Notes under the pieces: generated by a model
Told to the model about the DNA's origin: nothing
The model's input: only the letters and a program-made list of their open reading frames with translations
Databases searched by the model: none
Source of the DNA: an uncultured Ruminococcus sp.
GTDB lineage: Bacteria; Bacillota; Clostridia; Oscillospirales; Ruminococcaceae
Direction of reading: 5' to 3'
DNA: 64,000 nucleotides
Assembly: GCA_900539095.1 (NCBI GenBank)
Contig: UQAR01000004.1
Span: 1 to 64,000 of the forward strand
Part shown: piece by piece, positions 17,485 through 26,413 of the stretch
Layout of the letters: every line of letters starts with the position of its first letter
Position numbering within the stretch: position 1 is the stretch's first letter
Made by a program: the position numbers and the translations under genes

Positions 17485-20100
17485 CTAAACATATCTCAGC
17501 AAGTCTTTCACAAAATCTCTAAGCTCGCTGTCGGTCATTTCATCTATGTTGGTTTTTCTAAGCCTGTCTGTAACGATGCTGTCGCTTATCTTATCAAAAG
17601 ATATCTGGTCGCTTTCTATCTGCTGAGCGGCAATTCTTGCCTTTTTGTTCTCTGCCTCAAGCTGTTCAAGGAGCTCTTTGGCTCTGTTTATTATCTTGTT
17701 CGGCAGTCCTGCAAGCTTTGCCACCTCTATGCCGTAGCTTTCGTCAACTCCGCCCGGAACTATCTTTCTAAGGAACTTTATGCTGTCCCCCTGACGCTTT
17801 ACTGCGACGGAGAAATTTCTCACGCCGTCAAGCTCTTTTTCAAGGCTGATAAGCTCATGATAGTGTGTTGCAAACAGGGTCTTGCAACCCATTGATCTGT
17901 TTGTAGAGATATACTCCGACACTGCTCTTGCAATGGAGATACCGTCAAATGTGGAAGTACCTCTGCCCACCTCGTCAAGGATAACAAGGCTGTTTTTTGT
18001 GGCGTGCTTTACGATATCTGCCACTTCGCTCATTTCCACCATGAAGGTAGACTGTCCTGCTGTAAGATCGTCAGACGCACCTATTCTTGTGAATATCTGG
18101 TCAACTACTGATATCTTTGCATAGTCCGCAGGTACAAAGCAGCCTATCTGAGCCATAAGTGTGATAAGAGCCACCTGACGCATATATGTGGATTTACCTG
18201 ACATATTCGGACCTGTTATGACTGCCATTCTGTTGCTTGTAAGGTCAAGATAGGTGTCATTCGGCACGAAAACCTCGTCTTTCTGCATAAGTTCCACCAC
18301 AGGGTGTCTGCCGTTTTTGATATCTATAATGCCGTCAATGGCTATCTCAGGCTTTGTGTAATTGTTGTTCACCGCAGCAGTTGCAAATGAACACAGCACG
18401 TCTATCTGAGCCACTGCTGTAGCAGTTTCCTGCACCAATCTCAGCTGAGTCGCAGCAAAATCTCTTATTTCCGCAAATATCTCCTGCTCAAGGGTAACTA
18501 TCTTATCGCTTGCACCGAGGATAGTGTTCTCAGCGACTTTCAGCTCGTCGGTAATGAATCTCTCGCAGTTTGCAAGAGTCTGCTTTCTAATGTAATTATC
18601 AGGCACAAGGTCATAATATGATCTTGTTACCTCGATATAATATCCGAAAACTCTGTTATAGCCTATTTTCAGGTTTTTTATGCCTGTTTTTTCTCTTTCA
18701 CGCTCTGCGATATCGTCGATTATGCCCTTGCCGCCTGAGATGATATTTCTCAGTCCGTCAAGCTGTTCGTTAAAGCCGTCTTTGATAACGTTGCCGTCCT
18801 TGACATTAACAGGAGGTTCGTCAACAATGGCATTCTCAACGAGGTTCGAGATAGCCTCAAGGGTGGATATTTTATTATTGCAGTTATTGAGCAGCTTTGA
18901 ATCAAAGCTTTTGAGCAGCTCCTTTATATCAGGCAGTTTCAGTGCCGTAAGTGACAAAGATTTCAGATCTCTTGGTGTAGCGGTCTTATACATGACCCTT
19001 GTCATAAGTCTTTCAAGGTCATAAACGCCGCTAAGTATTTCTTTGAGTTCGCCCAGCTCCACAGGTTTCATTGTGAGCTGTTCAACGGCGTCGAGCCTGT
19101 CGATTATCTTGGCAGGATTCACGAGGGGCTGTTCAAGGAAGGACTTGAGCATACGTTTTCCCATGGAGGTCTTAGTATGGTCGAGCACCCACAGGAGCGA
19201 GCCTTTTTTCTCCTTATTTCTGAGAGTTTCGGTAAGCTCCAGATTTCTTCTTGCGGTAAAGCCGATAGTCATGATAGGGTCGGCGTCATGTTTTATTATC
19301 TCGGAAAATCTGCCAACCAATGCTTTCTGTGTATCGTGGATATATGCAAAAAGTCCGCACACTGCAAATGCTGCCACTGTGTCAGGCTTTACGCCGATAG
19401 ACTCAAGGCTGTTTGTGGAAAACTGCTTGAGCACTTCTTCTGTATGTATCTCAGGGGAAAAATCGTTCTCCTCCAAAAGCTGAACGCTGGTCTTGAGCTT
19501 TTCTCTTATAAATGTGGAAAGCTCTTTATTTGAGAGAAATGCGTCATTTATAAGTATCTCAGCAGGTGAAAATCTTGACAGCTCATTTATGGCTGCACTT
19601 GTCATTTCCTTGCCCTCGAACTCAAACAGATGCACCTCGCCTGTGGAAATATCCGCAAGGCACAATGCACTTTCCTTTGCTCTCATATAAAAGGCACAGA
19701 TATAGTTGTTTGAGGTTTCGTCAAGCATACTGCTTTCGATGAGCGTGCCCGGTGTAACTACTCTTATTACCTCTCTCGGCACTATTCCCTTGCAGGCGGC
19801 AGGGTCCATGGTCTGCTCACAGATAGCCACGTTGTAGCCTTTTTCTATAAGCTTTTTCAGATAAACGTCACAGGCATGGTGTGGCACTCCGCACATAGGT
19901 GCTCTTTCTTCAAGTCCGCAGTCACGGCCTGTCAAAGTCAGTTCAAGCTCTCTTGACGCAGTTATCGCATCATCAAAGAACATTTCATAAAAATCTCCCA
20001 GCCTGTAGAACAGTATATGGTTTTTATATTTGTTCTTCACTTCAAAATACTGTTTCATCATAGGTGACAGCTTTGAAAAATCTATATCCTTGGTTTCCAC
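17485..20100 (-). CDS. mutS: DNA mismatch repair protein MutS
   Basis: An 871-residue MutS of usual length. The mismatch-contact domain has the Phe-x-Glu motif in YRLGDFYEMFFDDA near residue 33. The ATPase domain carries the Walker A GPNMSGKST near 618, DEVGRGTSTFDG near 697 and a THYHEL switch. It recognises mismatches and recruits MutL. The start is a GTG at 20100 with GGAGTGAG upstream. Its own promoter is seen at 20127-20155, so it can be made apart from miaB-ylbF. Confidence 0.96.
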   Translation of the reverse strand: METKDIDFSKLSPMMKQYFEVKNKYKNHILFYRLGDFYEMFFDDAITASRELELTLTGRDCGLEERAPMCGVPHHACDVYLKKLIEKGYNVAICEQTMDPAACKGIVPREVIRVVTPGTLIESSMLDETSNNYICAFYMRAKESALCLADISTGEVHLFEFEGKEMTSAAINELSRFSPAEILINDAFLSNKELSTFIREKLKTSVQLLEENDFSPEIHTEEVLKQFSTNSLESIGVKPDTVAAFAVCGLFAYIHDTQKALVGRFSEIIKHDADPIMTIGFTARRNLELTETLRNKEKKGSLLWVLDHTKTSMGKRMLKSFLEQPLVNPAKIIDRLDAVEQLTMKPVELGELKEILSGVYDLERLMTRVMYKTATPRDLKSLSLTALKLPDIKELLKSFDSKLLNNCNNKISTLEAISNLVENAIVDEPPVNVKDGNVIKDGFNEQLDGLRNIISGGKGIIDDIAEREREKTGIKNLKIGYNRVFGYYIEVTRSYYDLVPDNYIRKQTLANCERFITDELKVAENTILGASDKIVTLEQEIFAEIRDFAATQLRLVQETATAVAQIDVLCSFATAAVNNNYTKPEIAIDGIIDIKNGRHPVVELMQKDEVFVPNDTYLDLTSNRMAVITGPNMSGKSTYMRQVALITLMAQIGCFVPADYAKISVVDQIFTRIGASDDLTAGQSTFMVEMSEVADIVKHATKNSLVILDEVGRGTSTFDGISIARAVSEYISTNRSMGCKTLFATHYHELISLEKELDGVRNFSVAVKRQGDSIKFLRKIVPGGVDESYGIEVAKLAGLPNKIINRAKELLEQLEAENKKARIAAQQIESDQISFDKISDSIVTDRLRKTNIDEMTDSELRDFVKDLLRYV

Positions 20101-20126
20101 TTAAACTCACTCCGTTTCATAAATTT

Positions 20127-20155
20127 ATCATACCGCAATATTCTCATGCTTTCAA
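20127..20155 (-). promoter_or_regulatory. promoter upstream of mutS
   Basis: On the minus strand TTGAAA (20150-20155) and TATGAT (20127-20132) are separated by 17 bases and lie about 27 bases ahead of the mutS start. Confidence 0.55.
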
Positions 20156-20159
20156 AATG

Positions 20160-20183
20160 CGGGCGAACACTGTTCGACCCTAC
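20160..20183. repeat. dispersed 24-bp palindromic repeat copy
   Basis: GGGCGAACACTGTTCGACCC matches the core of the repeat family, with one substitution in the second arm. It lies between ylbF and mutS, just upstream of the mutS promoter. Confidence 0.75.
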
Positions 20184-20242
20184 TTGTTTTTTCGATACGA
20201 ACACTTTTGGTGTCATATCGCCATAGAAATTATCCGCCCCAG

Positions 20243-20288
20243 TCCGAAGGTATCTTCGGATTCGGGCAGACGGGGGATAAGCTCCCCC
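20243..20288. repeat. two hairpins between ylbF and mutS
   Basis: TCCGAAG-GTAT-CTTCGGA (20243-20260) and GGGGGA-TAAGC-TCCCCC (20272-20288) are perfect short stems. Neither has a T run on the minus strand, so they look more like repeat-derived structures than terminators. They lie downstream of ylbF. Confidence 0.55.
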
Positions 20289-20316
20289 TGACTGTTATTC
20301 GTTTTTTGATACTGTC

Positions 20317-20727
20317 TTAGTGACAGCCGCCGCATGATGCACAGCTGCCTGAACAGCTATGAGGTGCCTCCTCTGGGCAAGTCATTGGGTCTTCGCCGTT
20401 TGCTGCCATTGAGATGATATAGTTTACAGAGCCGAGGAGCTTGTCCATAACTTCCTTAGCCTCGTTAAATGCGATCATCTTAGGCATTGCCATGATCTCG
20501 TCATAAAGCTCTCTGATCTGAGTGTCAAGAGTGGTCATCTTCTCGCCGTCCTTATCAGGTTTCTGCATTTCAACGCTGAGCTGTGAACGGAGCTGATTGA
20601 ACTCGCCTATCTTGTTCTGTATCTCAACATCAGTATCGTTTACTGTGCAGGCGTCCATATAAGCCTTATATCTTTCGTCTTCCTGAATAGCCTTTCCAAG
20701 CTGTCTTGTCATTTCGATTACATCCAT
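20317..20727 (-). CDS. YlbF family protein with Cys-rich tail
   Basis: A 136-residue, mostly helical protein of the YlbF/YmcA family (Pfam Com_YlbF). In Bacillus, YlbF, YmcA and YaaT form the Fe-S-containing Y-complex (RicAFT) that affects RNase Y cleavage and development. Here the last 20 residues hold Cys117, 125, 129, 132 and 135 and a final His, so cofactor binding is plausible. It follows miaB, an Fe-S enzyme, by 36 bases. Which of the two paralogues it corresponds to is not clear. Confidence 0.8.
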   Translation of the reverse strand: MDVIEMTRQLGKAIQEDERYKAYMDACTVNDTDVEIQNKIGEFNQLRSQLSVEMQKPDKDGEKMTTLDTQIRELYDEIMAMPKMIAFNEAKEVMDKLLGSVNYIISMAANGEDPMTCPEEAPHSCSGSCASCGGCH

Positions 20728-20763
20728 GGTAATTCTCCTTTAAATATTATTCAGCTTTCGCTG

Positions 20764-22164
20764 TTATTTATCTTCAACAAGCTCGCCGCTCAAAGCCCAG
20801 TTCATTGCTTTTGTTATGCGAACCTGAATGAATTTACCGATATATTTTTTATCCGCTTTCACCTCGACGATTATATCCTCGTCGTTCTTGCCTGTGAGAT
20901 AGTCAGGGCCTGTTCTGCCCTCGCCTGTTGGCAGCACGGTGACAGTTCTTCCCACAAATCTTGAAAGCCACGCTGAGGACACCTCACGCTGCTCCAGCAG
21001 CAATTCTCTCAGCCACAGACCTTTCTGCTTGTCTGAGATATTATCCTCCATTTCGGAAGCCTTTGTGCCACTTCGTCTTGAATACACGAATGAATAGATA
21101 TTGTCATATCTGACCCTTTTGATAAGCTCCTTTGTTTCGCAGAACTCCTCGTAAGTTTCGCCGGGAAATCCGACGATAAGGTCAGTGGTAAAGGAAAACT
21201 CAGGGTCTTTACTTCTTGCATAGTCGATTATTTTCAGATAATCCTCCGTTGTATAGCGGCGGTTCATGAGTTTCAATATCCTATTTGAACCTGCCTGAAC
21301 AGGAAGATGAAGATGCTTGCACACCTTTTTGCATTCAAGTATGGCGTCGATAAGCTCATTGCTTGCGTCCTTAGGGTGGCTGGACATGAACCTTATGCGG
21401 AAGTCACCCTCTATCTTGTCAAGCTCTCTTAACAGCTCAGGAAAACCGTAGCTGTAGGAATTGACGTTCTGACCGAGCAGTGTTATTTCCTTATAGCCGT
21501 TTTTCACAAGTGCTTTTACTTCTGCGATAACAGACTCAGGCTTTCTGCTGCGTTCTCTGCCTCTGACATAAGGCACTATGCAATAGGTGCAGAAATTGTT
21601 GCAGCCATACATGATAGGCACGAAGGCTCTTATCTTATCGTCACGGAGCTGCAAAAAGTCCTCGTTTATATCAACATGATTTTCCGACAGGTTGAATATC
21701 CTGTCACGCTTTGAGATTATCTCCCACAGCATATCGTACATATCGTTATAGGCAAATGTTCCGAACACCAAGTCCACCTGACGGTATGTCTTTTTTATTT
21801 TCTCTGCAACGTGTTTCTGCTGAGCCATACAGCCGCAGATACCTATGATAAGCTCAGGGTCGTTCTCCTTGAGATGTTTAAGATCTCCCAGTTTTCCAAA
21901 GACTTTGTCCTCGGCATTTTCTCTTACCGCACAGGTATTATACAGTATAAGCTGAGCCTCGTTCACGTCAGATGTGAAGTCATAGCCCACCTTTGAGAGC
22001 ATACCTTTTATTTTCTCGCCGTCGCTCACATTCTGTTGACAGCCGTATGAATGGAGCAGTGCCAGCGGCTTATGACCGCAGGTCTTTTCATACTCCTTTG
22101 ACCATTCAAGCAGCTTGTGCGGAGCGTTTTCCTCTTTTATTATTTCCGAAAAATTCTCAGTCAT
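20764..22164 (-). CDS. miaB: tRNA-2-methylthio-N6-dimethylallyladenosine synthase MiaB
   Basis: A 466-residue radical-SAM methylthiotransferase that turns i6A37 into ms2i6A37 of tRNA. The N-terminal UPF0004 domain has the auxiliary-cluster Cys (SYGCQQNVSDGE near 38, CAVRENAEDK, GICGCMAQ). The radical-SAM motif CNNFCTYCIVPYVRGRE is near 185. A TRAM RNA-binding domain closes the protein. The ATG at 22164 has GAGG seven to ten bases upstream; the frame extends to 22227 without a good ribosome site. Confidence 0.95.
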   Translation of the reverse strand: MTENFSEIIKEENAPHKLLEWSKEYEKTCGHKPLALLHSYGCQQNVSDGEKIKGMLSKVGYDFTSDVNEAQLILYNTCAVRENAEDKVFGKLGDLKHLKENDPELIIGICGCMAQQKHVAEKIKKTYRQVDLVFGTFAYNDMYDMLWEIISKRDRIFNLSENHVDINEDFLQLRDDKIRAFVPIMYGCNNFCTYCIVPYVRGRERSRKPESVIAEVKALVKNGYKEITLLGQNVNSYSYGFPELLRELDKIEGDFRIRFMSSHPKDASNELIDAILECKKVCKHLHLPVQAGSNRILKLMNRRYTTEDYLKIIDYARSKDPEFSFTTDLIVGFPGETYEEFCETKELIKRVRYDNIYSFVYSRRSGTKASEMEDNISDKQKGLWLRELLLEQREVSSAWLSRFVGRTVTVLPTGEGRTGPDYLTGKNDEDIIVEVKADKKYIGKFIQVRITKAMNWALSGELVEDK

Positions 22165-22198
22165 TGATATCCTCATTTCATATCGTACATTCTTTTTA

Positions 22199-22227
22199 AT
22201 TATAAATCTTTTCGCCCTTCTTGTCAA
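22199..22227 (-). promoter_or_regulatory. promoter of the miaB-led cluster
   Basis: On the minus strand TTGACA (22222-22227), 17 bases, then TATAAT (22199-22204). Both boxes are perfect consensus. It leads into miaB about 35 bases downstream and is the likely main promoter of the long leftward cluster. Confidence 0.8.
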
Positions 22228-22260
22228 GCTTTTGGTTTCAGAATGAACCTACGCAAAACT

Positions 22261-22286
22261 AAAGGGGCAGACTTCTCTGCCCCTTT
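22261..22286. terminator. GGGGCAGA hairpin, copy 1
   Basis: AAAGGGGCAGA and TCTGCCCCTTT form a near-perfect stem with a three- to four-base loop. It lies downstream of the Cys-rich gene and upstream of the miaB promoter. There is no long T run beyond the stem on either strand. Confidence 0.55.
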
Positions 22287-22313
22287 CAGTCTGTCGCAAA
22301 AGTGTCAAATCTA

Positions 22314-22337
22314 CGGGCGAACGCTGTTCGCCCCTAC
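22314..22337. repeat. dispersed 24-bp palindromic repeat copy
   Basis: GGGCGAACGCTGTTCGCCCC with flanking CTAC matches the repeat family in the reverse orientation. It lies between the two GGGGCAGA hairpins. Confidence 0.8.
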
Positions 22338-22417
22338 ATACAAAAGTCGTATTTACGCTAATTGTAGGAGACGGCGTCCTCGACGTCCCGCATATTTGTG
22401 ACTTTGTCAACAATCTC

Positions 22418-22442
22418 AAGGGGCAGACTTTTCTGCCCCTTT
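22418..22442. terminator. GGGGCAGA hairpin, copy 2
   Basis: AAGGGGCAGA-CTTT-TCTGCCCCTT repeats the same stem as copy 1 about 157 bases away. It lies 11 bases after the stop of the Cys-rich gene, a fitting place for its terminator. Confidence 0.6.
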
Positions 22443-22452
22443 GATATCAGTA

Positions 22453-23217
22453 TTATCCCTGCGGTTCGCCCTGAACCTCTGGGTCTGCCTCGTCTTTGCA
22501 ATGAGGTTCATCAAGACCTCTTGGGAAAAATTCCACTGTTGGGAAAGCTATCTTCTCAAACATTTCACATGGGCTGTCGCTGTTTGTTGAGCACTCCTTG
22601 CCCGGAACGCAATAGTCATACACAGGTACCATTATAGGCACTGGTCTTGACAGCTGAATGATAGCGAAAAGACCAATAGTGATAAGAACGTTCTTCTCCT
22701 CACTTGGTGCTGGCTCTGCGATAAGCTTTGCGTCAAGGCACATAGGTGCTGCAACGCTCACTGACGCACAAGGCATAGCCGCTGTGCAGCAACAGCATGA
22801 GCAGCCGCTCGTTGGCGAAGTTGTGACGATCTGGTTCGGCTCGCAGGTAGAAAATCTCTGTGTGCCGCCGTCGCTGCCGAAAAGTATCACTTTCTTTGTG
22901 AAAGTCGATGTGCCGTAGACAACTGTCGGAGCTGTGCCTGCTGCCTCGTAAGCCTCTATCTGTGCCCTGAATGTGTAAGTAACGTCAACTGCATAAAAGC
23001 CGTGATTGAATGCCACAGGCGATATTGCAAAGCTTACGTCAGTCACGTCGATACAGGTGCTTTTGATATACGCCGCAGCGTTTATCACGGTCTGGTCTGC
23101 CTCGCTGAATGTAAACTCAAGATCCTCCAGACAATCCTGTGACGAGCATGAATCAAACACACGCATTGCCTCGATACACATTGCCTCTTTGAAAGGTTTG
23201 CCGTTAAAATCGCTCAT
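22453..23217 (-). CDS. cysteine-rich protein of unknown function
   Basis: I do not recognise the family. The 254-residue protein has 16 Cys, among them a C-S-C-C-C-C cluster at 139-144 and pairs at 24/29, 203/209. Residues 1-110 look like a mixed beta fold with an amphipathic pattern. Residues 176-196 are hydrophobic, but this may be a buried strand, not a membrane helix. No signal peptide is seen. GGAGGA precedes the ATG at 23217. It stands alone with hairpins downstream and the his terminator upstream. A spore-coat or metal-binding role would fit the Cys content in a spore former; this is a guess. Confidence 0.6.
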   Translation of the reverse strand: MSDFNGKPFKEAMCIEAMRVFDSCSSQDCLEDLEFTFSEADQTVINAAAYIKSTCIDVTDVSFAISPVAFNHGFYAVDVTYTFRAQIEAYEAAGTAPTVVYGTSTFTKKVILFGSDGGTQRFSTCEPNQIVTTSPTSGCSCCCCTAAMPCASVSVAAPMCLDAKLIAEPAPSEEKNVLITIGLFAIIQLSRPVPIMVPVYDYCVPGKECSTNSDSPCEMFEKIAFPTVEFFPRGLDEPHCKDEADPEVQGEPQG

Positions 23218-23324
23218 AGTAAGTCCTCCTATAAATTAATTCATGGAAGTTTATTTACTTCGCTATATTCTATTCGGCAAAGGGCTTTTGTGTGCTTAAA
23301 TTTCTGAAAATCCTCACATAAAGC

Positions 23325-23357
23325 AAAAAAAGCCCTGTGCAGGGGCACAGAGCCTTT
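23325..23357 (-). terminator. terminator of the his operon
   Basis: On the minus strand GGCTCTGTGC, a short loop and GCACAGGGCT are followed by seven T. It lies 12 bases after hisE. Confidence 0.9.
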
Positions 23358-23368
23358 GTAAACTCATA

Positions 23369-23707
23369 TCAGGTATTCTTGTCCACCTGATGAAATTTCT
23401 TGAGATTTCCTATCTTTTCATTTCTCTCGTCAAGTACCTTTTCAACGTCAGACCACTCAAGTCCCTGATTTGCTGCAAGCACCATAACGTGATAGAGAAG
23501 GTCGTTTATCTCGTTTTTCAGCTCGTCATTGTCACCATTTTTGGCAGCGATAACAGTTTCTGTAGCCTCTTCGCCCACCTTCTTGCATATCTTGTCAACG
23601 CCCTTGTCAAAGAGATAAGCTGTATAGCTGTTCTCCTGAGCCTTGCCTGCCTCGTAGTCAGCTTTACGCTGTTTTATTACCTCGAAAATTTCCTGATAAA
23701 CTGTCAT
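23369..23707 (-). CDS. hisE: phosphoribosyl-ATP pyrophosphatase
   Basis: A 112-residue enzyme that splits pyrophosphate from phosphoribosyl-ATP, the second histidine step. The MazG-like helical fold shows KVGEEATETVIAAKN near 44 and NEINDLLYHVMVL near 66, with the metal-binding Glu and Asp. I start it at the ATG at 23707, 1 base after the hisI stop and after GGAGGAAG; the frame to 23776 would overlap hisI. In many bacteria hisI and hisE are fused; here they are separate and adjacent. It ends the operon. Confidence 0.95.
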   Translation of the reverse strand: MTVYQEIFEVIKQRKADYEAGKAQENSYTAYLFDKGVDKICKKVGEEATETVIAAKNGDNDELKNEINDLLYHVMVLAANQGLEWSDVEKVLDERNEKIGNLKKFHQVDKNT

Positions 23708-23708
23708 T

Positions 23709-24062
23709 TTATTCTTCCTCCGTATTATATATCTCGTTGAAAAAGCAGCTATACGAGCCTGTATGGCAGGCTGCACCTGTCTGCTTTACGTTAAGGAGCA
23801 GGGTATCGTTATCGCAGTCCGCATAGATAGAAACCACCTTTTGCAGATGACCGCTGGTCGCACCCTTGTTCCAATATTCCTGTCTTGATCTGCTCCAATA
23901 CCATGTATAGCCTGTTTCAAGTGTTTTTTTGAGGCTCTCCTTATTCATATAAGCAAGCATGAGCACCGTTTTTGTATCCACATCAAATGCGATGGCAGGG
24001 GTAAGCTCACTTTTTACAAAGTATTTATCCAGATCGTTTATATCAACTTTTATTGGGTTCAT
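23709..24062 (-). CDS. hisI: phosphoribosyl-AMP cyclohydrolase
   Basis: A 117-residue zinc enzyme that opens the adenine ring of phosphoribosyl-AMP, the third histidine step. The conserved blocks are [19 protein letters not shown] at about 51-69, [10 protein letters not shown] and QTGAACHTG, with the zinc and magnesium Cys, Asp and His. The ATG overlaps the stop of the sdpI-like gene by one base (TAATG), so translation is coupled. Confidence 0.95.
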   Translation of the reverse strand: MNPIKVDINDLDKYFVKSELTPAIAFDVDTKTVLMLAYMNKESLKKTLETGYTWYWSRSRQEYWNKGATSGHLQKVVSIYADCDNDTLLLNVKQTGAACHTGSYSCFFNEIYNTEEE

Positions 24063-24439
24063 TATTTGTCCTTTCTGTTGCCGTCTTGGTCGAAATTATC
24101 TTTGAGTGCTCGTTCTGTTGGTACTATCGTCCAGCACAAAACTACCGCCTGTATCACTTCAGCTATGCACATTATCACAGTCGCCTTGCCGCTGCTCATA
24201 AAGAAATATGGAACACAGACCAATGCCGAAATTATCGTCATGACCGCTCCGGCATTTACCCACAGACGTCCGCAATAATTGTGGGCAAAATCCCACGTTT
24301 CCTGATTTTTCATTGACATAGCAGTGCGATAGCCCACCAAGCCGTTGATATCTTTCGGTGTATGCTTATACATCAGATAGCCGCACAATATCATAAGCAC
24401 TGGTATAAACAAAGTAAATACGATATTGAAAACAAGCAT
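24062..24439 (-). CDS. SdpI family membrane protein inside the his operon
   Basis: A 125-residue protein with three or so membrane helices (about 1-22, 58-80, 83-103). The segment [25 protein letters not shown] near 31-55 (given by position) is the signature of the SdpI/YhfL family; in Bacillus SdpI gives immunity to the SdpC toxin. The function here is unknown. It starts at the ATG at 24439 with GAGGTGAG upstream, 5 bases after hisF, and overlaps hisI. It has no obvious link to histidine synthesis. Confidence 0.75.
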   Translation of the reverse strand: MLVFNIVFTLFIPVLMILCGYLMYKHTPKDINGLVGYRTAMSMKNQETWDFAHNYCGRLWVNAGAVMTIISALVCVPYFFMSSGKATVIMCIAEVIQAVVLCWTIVPTERALKDNFDQDGNRKDK

Positions 24440-24444
24440 TATGC

Positions 24445-25200
24445 TCACCTCACGATAATTCCCTTGCTCCTGCAATCGTCCTTTACCTGCTGTACTGTCA
24501 GCTCTTTGAAGTGGAAAAGGCTTGCCGCAAGAGCCGCCGAACAGTCTGTTTCAAGGAAAGCGTCAGCAAAGTCTGAAAGCTTTCCTGCTCCGCCGCTTGC
24601 GATAACAGGTATCTTTACTGCACTGCACACTGCTTTCAGCATAGGAAGGTCAAAGCCGCCTCTTACACCGTCTGTGTCGATAGAGTTCAGGCATATCTCA
24701 CCTGCACCAAGCTGTTCACACTTTTTCACCCAGTCGATAAGATCCATTCGCATATCCACTCTGCCGCCATTGATGTAGACCGTCCACTTGTTGTCGCCGA
24801 CCTTCTTTGCGTCAACGCCAACGCAGATGCACTGACAGCCGAAAATATCCGCTCCGTCCTTTATAAGCTGAGGATTCTGCACTGCCTGAGAGTTCACGGA
24901 CACCTTGTCTGCTCCTGCACGGAGAGTATCTCTGATATCGTCAACAGTCTTTATTCCTCCGCCGACAGTGAGAGGTACGAACACCTTTTTCGCCGTTTCA
25001 CGAACAACGTCCAGCATAACTCCTCTGCCCTCGTGGGAGGCTGTGATATCATAAAAAACTATCTCGTCTGCACCCTGCAAATTGTATTCATATGCACACT
25101 CCACAGGGTCGCCGACTTCTTTTATGCCCTCGAAATTTACTCCCTTTACTACCTTTCCGTCACGCACATCAAGGCATGGTATAATTCTTTTTGCAAGCAT
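24445..25200 (-). CDS. hisF: imidazole glycerol phosphate synthase cyclase subunit
   Basis: A 251-residue (beta-alpha)8 barrel that closes the imidazole ring using ammonia from HisH. It begins with [20 protein letters not shown], where Asp11 is catalytic, and shows [15 protein letters not shown], and [10 protein letters not shown] phosphate-binding loops. It is HisF and not its homologue HisA by the ITASHEGR segment and the paired hisH gene upstream. One base separates it from hisH. Confidence 0.95.
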   Translation of the reverse strand: MLAKRIIPCLDVRDGKVVKGVNFEGIKEVGDPVECAYEYNLQGADEIVFYDITASHEGRGVMLDVVRETAKKVFVPLTVGGGIKTVDDIRDTLRAGADKVSVNSQAVQNPQLIKDGADIFGCQCICVGVDAKKVGDNKWTVYINGGRVDMRMDLIDWVKKCEQLGAGEICLNSIDTDGVRGGFDLPMLKAVCSAVKIPVIASGGAGKLSDFADAFLETDCSAALAASLFHFKELTVQQVKDDCRSKGIIVR

Positions 25201-25201
25201 A

Positions 25202-25816
25202 TTATTTTACCTCCTGTGACATTTTCGCAAAGTTTTCAAGTATTTTAAGACCGGTCTTTCCGCTCTTTTCAGGGTGAAACTGACAGCCGAAGATATATCT
25301 TCCGTCCGATACCACCGCAGGGACTTTCGAGCCGTATTCGCAGTAGGCATACAGATTTTTGTTGTCGCAGAAAGCTTTATATGAGTGCACGAAATAAACA
25401 TACTCATCGTCGCCCAGTCCGTCAAAAAGCGGACAGTCATGATTATACACAAGCTTGTTCCAGCCCATGTGCGGGATAACAAGGTCAGGCTCGTTTATCT
25501 TGTCAACATAGCCGCCGATAAGACCAAGGCCCTTGCACTCCTCGAACTCATAGCTTTTATCGAAAAGCAGCTGCATTCCAAGGCATATGCCAAGGAATGG
25601 CTTTATTTTAGCCTGCTCCTTGATAGTGTCGATAAGACCGCTGAGACCGAGCATATTCATTGCCCATGGGAACGCTCCCACGCCTGGGAGGATAATTGCG
25701 TCGGCTTTTTCGATATCTTCTTTTTTATCTGTCAGCTTGTTCTCAAAGCCAAGATAGTCCAGAGCGTTTTTTACAGAGAATATATTGCCTGCACCATAGT
25801 CGATTATTGCTATCAT
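25202..25816 (-). CDS. hisH: imidazole glycerol phosphate synthase glutaminase subunit
   Basis: A 204-residue class-I glutamine amidotransferase that feeds ammonia to HisF. It has [15 protein letters not shown] at the start, the nucleophile in [10 protein letters not shown] near 75-84, and the His-Glu pair in CQFHPEKSG near 178. Its start codon abuts the hisB stop. Confidence 0.95.
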   Translation of the reverse strand: MIAIIDYGAGNIFSVKNALDYLGFENKLTDKKEDIEKADAIILPGVGAFPWAMNMLGLSGLIDTIKEQAKIKPFLGICLGMQLLFDKSYEFEECKGLGLIGGYVDKINEPDLVIPHMGWNKLVYNHDCPLFDGLGDDEYVYFVHSYKAFCDNKNLYAYCEYGSKVPAVVSDGRYIFGCQFHPEKSGKTGLKILENFAKMSQEVK

Positions 25817-26395
25817 TTAGAGCACTCCTTTTGTAGATAAAACTCCTGTTCCTGTTATTTTCACAGCGTCTTTCAGAGCGTGTGCCACTGCTTTATACAT
25901 AGCCTCGGCAATGTGATGATCGTTCTTGCCATACTCTTCACGGATATGCAGTGTTATGCCTGAATTGAAAGCAAAGGCTCTGAAAAATTCTTCTGTCAGG
26001 CAGGTATCATACTGTCCTATCCTGTCGTCATGGAAATCAGCATTGAATGCAAGGAAAGGTCTGCCGCTTATATCCAGTGAGCAGAACGCCAAAGCCTCGT
26101 CCATTGGAACGAAAGCTGAGCCATATCTTGCAATGCCGGCTTTGTCGCCGAGAGCCTCTGCAAAGGCTTTGCCAAGGCAGATGCCGACGTCCTCCACAGT
26201 GTGGTGTCCGTCTACATAAAGGTCGCCTGTGCACTCAACGTCCATGTCTATTCCGCTGTGAACGCCAAGGGCTGTTAGCATATGGTCAAAAAAGCCTATG
26301 CCTGTGTTTACGCTGACCTTGCCCTCGCCGTCCAGCTTTACAAACACTTCTATGTCAGTTTCCTTAGTTTTTCTTTTTATCTCCGCTGTCCGCAT
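25817..26395 (-). CDS. hisB: imidazoleglycerol-phosphate dehydratase
   Basis: A 192-residue manganese enzyme that dehydrates imidazole glycerol phosphate. The metal-binding His motifs are DGHHTVEDVG near 61 and HIAEAMYKAVAHALK near 157, with FDHMLTALGVHSG near 36. It is the single-function Firmicute type without a HisN phosphatase domain. The ATG at 26395 follows AAAGGTG; a GTG at 26404 is also in frame. Confidence 0.95.
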   Translation of the reverse strand: MRTAEIKRKTKETDIEVFVKLDGEGKVSVNTGIGFFDHMLTALGVHSGIDMDVECTGDLYVDGHHTVEDVGICLGKAFAEALGDKAGIARYGSAFVPMDEALAFCSLDISGRPFLAFNADFHDDRIGQYDTCLTEEFFRAFAFNSGITLHIREEYGKNDHHIAEAMYKAVAHALKDAVKITGTGVLSTKGVL

Positions 26396-26413
26396 TTTTA
26401 TCACCTTTACCGC

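Noticed and set aside
24445..25200. Possible hisA instead of hisF
   Set aside because: The two families are alike, but the start, the ITASHEGR segment and pairing with hisH fit HisF. No second barrel gene is present.
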